Shown here: positions 7,740 to 15,222 of the stretch, in pieces
Layout: every line of letters starts with the position of its first letter
How positions within the stretch are numbered: position 1 is the first letter of the stretch
Source of the DNA: Bacteroidota bacterium
Lineage (GTDB): Bacteria > Bacteroidota > Bacteroidia > Chitinophagales > Chitinophagaceae
Reading direction: 5' to 3'
Length of the DNA: 64,000 nucleotides
Assembly (NCBI GenBank): GCA_030706685.1
Contig: JAUZOA010000011.1
Coordinates: 1-64,000 of the forward strand
Translations under genes and position numbers: made by a program
The notes under the pieces: model-generated
The model's database searches: none
Seen by the model: only the letters and a program-made list of their open reading frames with translations
Told to the model about the DNA's origin: nothing

Positions 7740-9431
7740 ATGAAAAAAATTTATTTACTGATCACTCTTACTGTTATTACCGGTATCATTTCAGCTCAAA
7801 ATGTAGGTATTGGAGCGTCGGTTCCAAAAGCAAGGCTTCATATCGTCGGGATAGCGGATTCAACCCAGCTCATCATTGACGCAAACAGCACACAAAGCAA
7901 CAGCAAACCACTTATTAGATTACGCAACAGCAGCGGCGTTGACCTGATGTGGATTCATTCGGATGATCTGACAAATTGTTTTGTGGGATTAAATGCCGGA
8001 CAGGCGAACAGCGCAGCATCAGGAGCAAATAATAATACTTTTATCGGAAGCAGTGCCGGCCTTTCCAACACTTTAGGATCTAACAATACCGCTGTAGGCG
8101 CCCGCGCACTTATACACAACACCACGGGGTTCTTTAATACAGGCAGTGGCGTTTATGCGCTTGAATCAAATACAACGGGTAACTATAATACGGCAACTGG
8201 CATGCAGGCACTTGTTAGCAATTACACGGGAAGCGATAATACAGCGGCAGGAGTAAATGCCCTTTTTAGTAACAGCACTGCAGGCTTAAATGTAGCGATT
8301 GGAAATTATTCATTAGCCAGTCAGTCCTATGATAATGGCGGCGTCTCCTGGAGTAGTGGTAATACGGCAGTAGGTTATTCCGCCCTCTCTGCCAACGATC
8401 CTACAACAACTGGTAACGGAATTAACAATACTGCTCTCGGGATTTATGCCCTTACTGCCAACACTATCGGCTTTGATAATACGGCCATCGGGTCAAGTGC
8501 GCTTTTTACCAATACCACGGGCGTAGAAAATACCGCAACCGGAAGGCAATCCCTCTTTTACAACACTACCGGCTACAATAATACTGCTACCGGTTTCAAA
8601 GCCCTCAGAAGCAACAGCACAGGAAGCGACAATACTGCAAGCGGAGATCAAGCCCTTTTTTCAAACGACGCAGGAGTCGCCAATACAGCCAATGGAGCAT
8701 TTGCTCTCTATTCAAACAGCACAGGAAGTGGTAATACCGGCTATGGAAGTGATGCACTTTCTTTCAATAGTACAGGGAACAACAATGTTGGTATTGGTAG
8801 TAGTTCCAATGTTGATTTATTGAATAGTAGTCAAAATACAATTATAGGGGCCACAGCACATGTATCCGGAAACAATGACGTTGCAATAGGATTTAATTCC
8901 TTTACCAACGTCAATAATCTTGCCCTCCTCGGCAGCGCCACTACTACGCAATGTGGCGGCTATGCCAACTGGAGTAATTTTTCAGACGGAAGATTTAAAA
9001 CTAACGTAGAGGAAAATGTAAAAGGGTTAGATTTTATCCTCCGTCTCCGACCTGTTACCTATCACATGGATGTGAGGGCCCTTTATAATTTATGGAATAT
9101 AAGCCCTTATGGAAAGGATGAAAATAAAATGACCGCTGCCATGAAATCCCAAACCGATGACGCCATTAAAAATAAGGAGGCTATCCGTATGAGTGGTTTC
9201 ATTGCGCAGGAGGTGGAAAAAGCCGCACAGAATGCCGGCTATGATTTTGACGGGGTGATAAAACCAGCTCACGATAAGGATCACTACAGGCTTGCGTATG
9301 GAGAGTTTGTAGTGCCGCTTGTAAAAGCGGTGCAGGAACAGCAAAAAATGATTGAGGATATGAAAAAAGAAATTGAAGAACTCAAAAAATTAATTATGGC
9401 ATCAGCGGTGGCACAGCCAATGAAAAATTAA
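7740..9431 (+). CDS. S74-tailed repeat adhesin, copy 2
   Basis: This complete 563-residue paralogue of the truncated gene at the left edge shows how such a protein begins. A signal peptide (about 1-19, ending ISAQ) is followed by an N-terminal globular segment (NVGIGASVPKARLHI, also typical of Bacteroidota tail-fibre-like proteins). About 14 less regular 17-residue NTAxGxxAL repeats follow (about residues 116-350), interrupted near residues 190-225. The S74 chaperone has Ser415 and Lys420 (SDGRFK), and the C-terminal coiled coil is about residues 530-555. Autocleavage before Ser415 is predicted from the family. It precedes the second kinase/regulator pair by 54 bp, mirroring module A. Confidence 0.9.
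   Translation: MKKIYLLITLTVITGIISAQNVGIGASVPKARLHIVGIADSTQLIIDANSTQSNSKPLIRLRNSSGVDLMWIHSDDLTNCFVGLNAGQANSAASGANNNTFIGSSAGLSNTLGSNNTAVGARALIHNTTGFFNTGSGVYALESNTTGNYNTATGMQALVSNYTGSDNTAAGVNALFSNSTAGLNVAIGNYSLASQSYDNGGVSWSSGNTAVGYSALSANDPTTTGNGINNTALGIYALTANTIGFDNTAIGSSALFTNTTGVENTATGRQSLFYNTTGYNNTATGFKALRSNSTGSDNTASGDQALFSNDAGVANTANGAFALYSNSTGSGNTGYGSDALSFNSTGNNNVGIGSSSNVDLLNSSQNTIIGATAHVSGNNDVAIGFNSFTNVNNLALLGSATTTQCGGYANWSNFSDGRFKTNVEENVKGLDFILRLRPVTYHMDVRALYNLWNISPYGKDENKMTAAMKSQTDDAIKNKEAIRMSGFIAQEVEKAAQNAGYDFDGVIKPAHDKDHYRLAYGEFVVPLVKAVQEQQKMIEDMKKEIEELKKLIMASAVAQPMKN
8085..8790 (+). repeat. Degenerate 51-bp repeats of adhesin 2
   Basis: About 13-14 copies of the 17-residue NTAxGxxALxxNTTG unit, with insertions around 8310-8430. 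The sequence near 8690-8730 closely matches the first repeat of the window (bases 2-45), showing common origin of the two adhesins. Confidence 0.8.
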
Positions 9432-9485
9432 GGCGCTAAATTCCCGGAACAGCGGGCAGAATAAAATTTGAATTAGCTTTAATGT

Positions 9486-12400
9486 ATGCGCTACGCCCTG
9501 GCAACAATAGTACAATGCATCTGTCTCCTCACCGGGGCGCAAAACAGCTCTTCTCATTTTACGACCTTTACTAGCCGCGATGGCCTGAGCAACAGCAGTA
9601 TAAATTGCCTTATAAAAGACAGCCGCAATTTTATCTGGATCGGAACCGCCGAAGGATTGAACCGTTTTGACGGAAGCCGCTTTCTATCCTTTTTTAGCTA
9701 TTATGATGACCCGGCCTCGCTTAGCGGTAATAATATTTTTGATATCCTGCAATACCAGCCCGGTCGGCTGTTGATTGCCACTAACAACGGTCTCTCCGTG
9801 TTCAATACTTTTACTAATAGTTTTGAAAATTATAAAATATCCGTACCGGAACTCCGAAGGGGATGCGGGAACTTTATCAGGAGCTTATTTAAGGATAAAC
9901 AAGGTCGCGTTTACGTTAATTATTCGGGCGTCATTGATGTATTTAATGATACCCTTTCCTTTCTTTACCGATTTACCGATTTGCCCTGGGCTCAATCGCT
10001 GAGAGGGGTGCTGATCAATAAAGAGCCCTGGTTCCAGGACAGCCAGAACCGTATTTGGCTCCCAACAGACAACAAAGGCATTTGCCTGATTGATGAAAAT
10101 AAACAACAGGTTTATTCGTCGGTCAATAACCCGATGGGATATCCATTTATGAAGCAGCATGCCGCTATCCGTAGTTTTTTATATGACGAACAAGGGCAGG
10201 TAGTTTGGTATTCAATATGGGGTGCCGGGTTGGAAAGATATGATTTGAAAAAAAAGGAAAACCGTCAGCAGTTATTTAATATCCCGGATGAGAACGAGGC
10301 CCGATGTATTAATTCTATCACAAAAGAAAAAAATGGCAACCTGGTCTGTGGAGGCGGGCAGGCCATCTACCGGGTAGACCCGGAGACGCTTCGCTATACA
10401 GTCATTAATGAAAATTTTGACGCTAATTCACGCCTCGGCTTTCTGGGCAGCAGCATTCTCAATGATACCGCTCATATCTGGATTGGCACTGAAACAAACG
10501 GATTAATGCAGTTGCCGGGCGGTGAATCGTATATACAACAAATACCGTTACCTTCTCCTATACGTGATTATACTAATTTTTGTACAGGCATCATCTGTTC
10601 TGAAAACCAGCAAATCTATATGGCTTATGGTTTGGATGGATTACTGGAAATCAATCCCGGGACTCTTTTGATACATAATTATACTTTTCTCAACGAACAA
10701 GGCCGGCCCGGAAGTGTCAGTCGTATTTGCGAAGACAAAAAAGGCAGGCTTTGGATAGGCGGTACCAAAGGTTTTTTTTGGTTTGATAAAACCGGAAAAA
10801 GAATTATAAGAGCTGATTGGCTGCCTTCCTTTACTCAAAACCTGAACGTAAGTTATATGCTCTGTGATACAAAAGGCAATGTATGGATCTCGTTCAGGCT
10901 GCCTAATTCACTTGGCTTTTACAATGCTTCAGAAAATAAATTCCATTATTATGAAAATTACAGGATAAATAACCAGGCCGTATTTGATACGCAGTCCGCT
11001 ATTTCCCGGATGACAGAAGATGAAAAAGGCAATATTTGGATGACCTCTTATGGCAAAGGAGAGATCGCCTGTTATGAGTACTCCTCCGGTCAATGGAAAT
11101 CATATCCCCGGTCGTCGAAAAAATCCAGGCTAATTGCCGACAACGGGTTAAACAGCATCTGCCCTGCTGGCGGAAACGAAGTATGGTTATCGAACGATAT
11201 CGGGGTGGGTCTTGCAAAATATAATTATTCGAACGACAGTATTTCATTTGTAACCCGGAGAGATGGCTTACTATCAGACAATATTTCTTCTATCAGCAGG
11301 GATAGCAGGAATAATCTGTTTCTTGTCAGTAAGGCTGGCATTAATTTATTTACTCCCTCCACGAAAGAGATAAGGACCCTCAAATTAAATGATCAAAATA
11401 TAAATTTAAGTTTCGCCTACCAGCAATTTTATGACAGTATCCATCACCAGTTGCTTTATGGATTAAATGACCGGATCCTTTTAATCAAGGATGGGATATG
11501 GGAATCTGTTGCCAACAACCAGGTTAGCTGGATAGATAATATCACGGTGAATAACAGGCCGGTCCATATCGATGTGCGTCTGCAAAAATTATCTCTCCGG
11601 TATTTTGAAAAAAATATAGCCATTAATTTTGCCAGCCCCAGTTATGCAGAAAATTCTTCTCTCTCCTACGCCTATAAATTGGAAGGCGCAGATAATGATT
11701 GGATCACGGCCCCGCAGGCTCCCAGGGCTAATTATACCAATCTTTCGCCCGGCCGGTACAGGTTCCTCGTAAAAACGAGAAATCAAACCGGGAAATGGGG
11801 GCCGGTAAATAATTCGCTGCTGATAATTATCGCTCCTCCTTTCTGGCGAACCTGGTGGTTTATTTCAGCCGTTTTTGTTTTGATTGGCTTGTCCGTTTAC
11901 TGGCTCTTTCGCAGAAGAGTGAATACGATTCATCATGAAGCGCAAATGAAGCAAACTATTGCTGAAACAGAAATGATGGCATTAAGAGCGCAGATGAACC
12001 CGCATTTTATTTTCAATTGTTTGAACGCCATTGACAACCTGATTCAAACCAACCAGAAAGAAAAAGCCACTACCTACCTGGCAAAATTTGCAAAGTTGAT
12101 ACGAAATGTATTAGACAGTTCAAAAAACAACGTGGTACCTTTTCAACATGATTATGAAAGCCTCCAACTCTACCTGCAAATGGAGCAATTCCGCTGCAAC
12201 AATAAATTCACCTATGAATTGAGCGCTGATGAAGAATTATTACATAGCGATTATAAACTGCCACCGCTTATTGTCCAGCCTTTCGTGGAAAATGCCATTC
12301 ACCATGGACTGCTCAATAAACGAACCGGCAACCGTAAACTTACTGTATCCGCCACATTGGAGAACGATACAATTAAATACACGGTAATTGATAACGGCGT

Positions 12401-12602
12401 GGGCCGGTTACGGGCGCAGGAAATAAAAGAAATCAATAAACCTGGCTATCAGTCATACGGGATCGCCATTACAACAGAACGCATTCATCTTTATAACCAG
12501 AACGGAAGATCAAACGATTTTTCGATTACCGATCTCTCAGAAAATGGCGGCCCTGCCGGAACAAAAGTTGAGATCCGGCTTAAAAATTATAACAACAAAT
12601 AA
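9486..12602 (+). CDS. Propeller-type sensor histidine kinase (LytS-like), copy 2
   Basis: This 1038-residue paralogue of the kinase at 2658 has the same architecture. A signal peptide (about 1-18) is followed by propeller blades from about residue 30 (FIWIGTAEGLNRFDG is the first) to about 640. A Y_Y_Y domain (about 690-770), one membrane helix (about 785-805) and the LytS-type kinase core complete it. The acceptor is His840 in NPHFIFN, with QPFVENA and DNGVGR in the ATP site. The propellers are much more diverged from copy 1 than the kinase core, which suggests different ligands with a conserved output. The ATG at 9486 fits the signal peptide; TAGCTTTAA just upstream is shared with copy 1. 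Confidence 0.93.
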   Translation: MRYALATIVQCICLLTGAQNSSSHFTTFTSRDGLSNSSINCLIKDSRNFIWIGTAEGLNRFDGSRFLSFFSYYDDPASLSGNNIFDILQYQPGRLLIATNNGLSVFNTFTNSFENYKISVPELRRGCGNFIRSLFKDKQGRVYVNYSGVIDVFNDTLSFLYRFTDLPWAQSLRGVLINKEPWFQDSQNRIWLPTDNKGICLIDENKQQVYSSVNNPMGYPFMKQHAAIRSFLYDEQGQVVWYSIWGAGLERYDLKKKENRQQLFNIPDENEARCINSITKEKNGNLVCGGGQAIYRVDPETLRYTVINENFDANSRLGFLGSSILNDTAHIWIGTETNGLMQLPGGESYIQQIPLPSPIRDYTNFCTGIICSENQQIYMAYGLDGLLEINPGTLLIHNYTFLNEQGRPGSVSRICEDKKGRLWIGGTKGFFWFDKTGKRIIRADWLPSFTQNLNVSYMLCDTKGNVWISFRLPNSLGFYNASENKFHYYENYRINNQAVFDTQSAISRMTEDEKGNIWMTSYGKGEIACYEYSSGQWKSYPRSSKKSRLIADNGLNSICPAGGNEVWLSNDIGVGLAKYNYSNDSISFVTRRDGLLSDNISSISRDSRNNLFLVSKAGINLFTPSTKEIRTLKLNDQNINLSFAYQQFYDSIHHQLLYGLNDRILLIKDGIWESVANNQVSWIDNITVNNRPVHIDVRLQKLSLRYFEKNIAINFASPSYAENSSLSYAYKLEGADNDWITAPQAPRANYTNLSPGRYRFLVKTRNQTGKWGPVNNSLLIIIAPPFWRTWWFISAVFVLIGLSVYWLFRRRVNTIHHEAQMKQTIAETEMMALRAQMNPHFIFNCLNAIDNLIQTNQKEKATTYLAKFAKLIRNVLDSSKNNVVPFQHDYESLQLYLQMEQFRCNNKFTYELSADEELLHSDYKLPPLIVQPFVENAIHHGLLNKRTGNRKLTVSATLENDTIKYTVIDNGVGRLRAQEIKEINKPGYQSYGIAITTERIHLYNQNGRSNDFSITDLSENGGPAGTKVEIRLKNYNNK

Positions 12603-12610
12603 ACGCTTTT

Positions 12611-13357
12611 ATGCTTAAAGCCATTCTCATTGACGACGAAGAAAGCAGCCTTAGCTCCCTGAAAGAAAAGATATTTTCTTATTGCCGGGGTATCCAGGTT
12701 ATCGGATTATGCGATAATGCCGAAAAAGGTATCGAAGCCATAGACAGGCTGCGGCCGGATATAGTCTTCCTGGATATTGAAATGCCGGTAATGAATGGAT
12801 TTGTGATGCTGCAACAACTGAAGTATAAGAATTTCGAACTCATATTTACAACTGCCTATGATCACTACGCTCTTAAGGCCATTCGTTGCAGCGCCCTGGA
12901 CTACCTGGTAAAACCCATTGAGATTGAAGAACTGCAAGCAGCGATAACCAAGGCAGAAGAAAAACGTAACCACTCCTATCCCAATCCTCAAATTGAATTA
13001 CTGGTAGAGCAATTAATCACTAAAAAGAATTCATTCAGCCGGATTGCCATTCCAACCACCGAAGGTTTGCAGTTTCTCAAAATAGATGACATTATTTACC
13101 TGGAAGCGAGCATAAACTATACACACATCTACAGTGAAGGAGGGAAAAAATTCATCGTCAGCCGTACATTGAAAGACTTTGAAGATATGCTTCCGCCGGA
13201 AACTTTCCTGCGCATCCATAATTCCTATGTGATTAATAAAAATTTTGCAGAAAAGTATATTCGTGGCGAAGGCGGGCAGGTACTGCTTTCTAACGGCGTT
13301 ACGTTAGATGTAGCCAAAAGAAAAAAAAGCGAGTTTTTAAAAGCTATAGGGTATTAA
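12611..13357 (+). CDS. LytTR-family response regulator, copy 2
   Basis: This 248-residue regulator has a receiver domain with Asp8/Asp9, phospho-acceptor Asp55 (FLDIEMP) and a conserved Lys in YLVKPI. Its LytTR domain ends in RKKSEFLKAIGY. It starts 8 bp after kinase copy 2 and is evidently its partner. The recognition segment of the LytTR domain (YIRGEGGQVLLSNGV) differs from copy 1 (YMKGDGGQIEMQNGN), so the two may bind different sites (inference). Confidence 0.93.
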   Translation: MLKAILIDDEESSLSSLKEKIFSYCRGIQVIGLCDNAEKGIEAIDRLRPDIVFLDIEMPVMNGFVMLQQLKYKNFELIFTTAYDHYALKAIRCSALDYLVKPIEIEELQAAITKAEEKRNHSYPNPQIELLVEQLITKKNSFSRIAIPTTEGLQFLKIDDIIYLEASINYTHIYSEGGKKFIVSRTLKDFEDMLPPETFLRIHNSYVINKNFAEKYIRGEGGQVLLSNGVTLDVAKRKKSEFLKAIGY

Positions 13358-13401
13358 AAGGCTGAGCCCGTAACATCGACCCCGAACTCAAAACTTAGCG
13401 C

Positions 13402-13409
13402 TATTTTTG
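13402..13409 (+). promoter_or_regulatory. Bacteroidota -7 box for kdsA
   Basis: TATTTTTG matches TAnnTTTG and lies four bases before the ATG at 13414. I see no convincing -33 TTG. Very short or leaderless mRNA is implied if it is functional. Confidence 0.45.
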
Positions 13410-13413
13410 CGCC

Positions 13414-14247
13414 ATGAAAAATTTTTTGAAAGACCTGTTTGCCGGTCAATCCTATGATGATACTAATTTCTTCCTGGTAGCAGGTCCTTGTGTAGTGGAA
13501 AGCGAAGAACTGGTAATGGAAGTAGCCGACTCAGTCGGCGTCTCCTGCAAGAATCTTGGCATCCCTTATATCTTCAAAGCGTCCTACCGGAAAGCGAACC
13601 GGACAAGCAGCCAATCCTTTTCAGGCATTGGCGATGAAAAAGCATTGGCATTAGTAAAAAAAGCGGGCGATAAATACAAACTACCCACTACATCCGATAT
13701 CCATGCACATGAAGAAGCGGCCATTGCGGCAAAATATGTAGATATATTGCAGATACCTGCCTTTCTCTGCCGCCAGACGGATCTCCTTATCGCTGCCGGT
13801 GAAACAGGCAAAATAGTCAATGTAAAAAAGGGGCAATTCCTGAGCGGCCCTGCTATGAAGTTTGCCGTTGAAAAAATAAAGAAAACAGGTAATGAAAAAA
13901 TAATCCTGACGGAAAGAGGAACCACTTTTGGTTACCAGGACCTGGTGGTTGATTACCGCAACATACCCTGGATGCAGGAATTGGATACACCGGTTGTCAT
14001 GGATGTTACCCATTCCTTGCAGCAACCCAACCAGGCAACCGGCATTACGGGTGGTAACCCGCAACTGATAAGTACGATCGCCAAAGCCGCGATTGCTGCC
14101 GGCGCTGATGGTTTATTTATTGAAACGCATCCCAACCCATCCAAAGCGTTAAGCGACGGGGCTACTATGCTGAAATTAAATTTGCTGGAAGGATTGCTGG
14201 AACAATTGGTGGAACTAAGGAAAGCCGTCAGCAAATTTGGTAAATGA
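13414..14247 (+). CDS. kdsA: 3-deoxy-8-phosphooctulonate synthase
   Basis: KdsA condenses phosphoenolpyruvate with arabinose 5-phosphate to make KDO-8-phosphate for lipopolysaccharide inner core, in the cytoplasm. The 277-residue length is normal. The sequence has the family N-terminal motif FFLVAGPCVVESEE, KASYRKANRTS, the TERGTTFGYQDLVVD block and DVTHSLQQPN near the C-terminal half. It has its own promoter and ends in a strong hairpin shared with the convergent lolA-like gene. It bounds the accessory module region on the right. Confidence 0.96.
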   Translation: MKNFLKDLFAGQSYDDTNFFLVAGPCVVESEELVMEVADSVGVSCKNLGIPYIFKASYRKANRTSSQSFSGIGDEKALALVKKAGDKYKLPTTSDIHAHEEAAIAAKYVDILQIPAFLCRQTDLLIAAGETGKIVNVKKGQFLSGPAMKFAVEKIKKTGNEKIILTERGTTFGYQDLVVDYRNIPWMQELDTPVVMDVTHSLQQPNQATGITGGNPQLISTIAKAAIAAGADGLFIETHPNPSKALSDGATMLKLNLLEGLLEQLVELRKAVSKFGK

Positions 14248-14262
14248 GAAATAAGAATGAAT

Positions 14263-14314
14263 AAAATAAGGAATGAGAAAGTAAGGCTCACCCGGTTTTC
14301 TCATTCCTTATTTT
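14263..14314. terminator. Bidirectional terminator between kdsA and lolA
   Basis: An 18-bp perfect inverted repeat (14263-14280 with 14297-14314) has a 16-nt loop and is A-rich on the left and T-rich on the right. It sits between convergent genes and can act in both directions. Confidence 0.85.
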
Positions 14315-14339
14315 TATTTCTGTTTAGACTATAAAAGTT

Positions 14340-14987
14340 CTAACGCATATCCACTTCTTCCACCCCTGGATGTTTACTCTTATCAAAAGTAAAAGTCGCA
14401 TCAGTCATTTCACCGTTGGTTTTCATGCTGCTGACCGTATACGTATAACGGTTACCAGTATTTTCCAGGACTTTGGTACTGTAAATGGTTTTCGCAGCTT
14501 TATCTACCATCAGGTAAACCGTATGGAAATTTTTGCTCTTGTCGGTAGGGGTCATTTCAATTTCCTGTATCGTTTTATTGCCTACCATTTTTTCGCCATT
14601 CAATTTATAAAGGAAATCCTTGTCGTAAAAGTTGGTAAATAATATCTGGGGGGTAATCCCTTTGCCGGAACCATCCACGGCGTTGATAGTAACTTCTTTG
14701 GCATTTTTATCATAATTCCATACTGTTTTGCCATCGCAGTATATCTCCTGCCCTCCAAAGACGACTTTATACTTTGTTCCCTTCATCCAGATCGTACCCG
14801 CCTTGGTAGAAACAGCTTTCCCGTTTCCATCCTCCACTTTATAACTAAACGAAGCCTGTACTGTTTTAAAAGTTTTGAATTTAGCGCTCACATCGTCCAA
14901 TACTTTTTTGGCGGCCGGATCATTTGTCTGAGCCAATACCGAAAAAGCTAATCCTGATAAAACCATAACCAAAGACAATTTCCGCAT
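14340..14987 (-). CDS. lolA: LolA-like outer-membrane lipoprotein carrier
   Basis: This 215-residue secreted protein has a signal peptide (about 1-19, ending VLAQ). The mature part fits the LolA fold: a leading helix (AAKKVLDDVSAKFKTFKTVQASFSYKV), a DGKTVWNYDKNAKEVTI strand pair and a late LMVDKAAKTIYSTKVLE segment. LolA proteins chaperone lipoproteins across the periplasm from LolCDE to the outer membrane. No LolB is adjacent, which is usual outside Proteobacteria. Convergent with kdsA; the next gene upstream on the same strand (ftsK) is 235 bp away. Confidence 0.85.
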   Translation of the reverse strand: MRKLSLVMVLSGLAFSVLAQTNDPAAKKVLDDVSAKFKTFKTVQASFSYKVEDGNGKAVSTKAGTIWMKGTKYKVVFGGQEIYCDGKTVWNYDKNAKEVTINAVDGSGKGITPQILFTNFYDKDFLYKLNGEKMVGNKTIQEIEMTPTDKSKNFHTVYLMVDKAAKTIYSTKVLENTGNRYTYTVSSMKTNGEMTDATFTFDKSKHPGVEEVDMR

Positions 14988-15222
14988 GCTGATAATTTTT
15001 TAATAATAATCCCCTGTTTTAAATTGACGGGCAAAAATAAGTATTTACAAAGAACAGACAGATAATCCTTGTACCGGGTTGCAAGTTTGCACATTGTTAA
15101 TAGTTTGCTAACCTGCAGGGCCGGAAGCCGGAATGACGGGTCTCAAGGATGAAATGACCTAATAACTATCCAGGAAAATTCTTTCCGGCCTTCAGACTTC
15201 CCGGCTCCTGGTCTTCTCCCTG

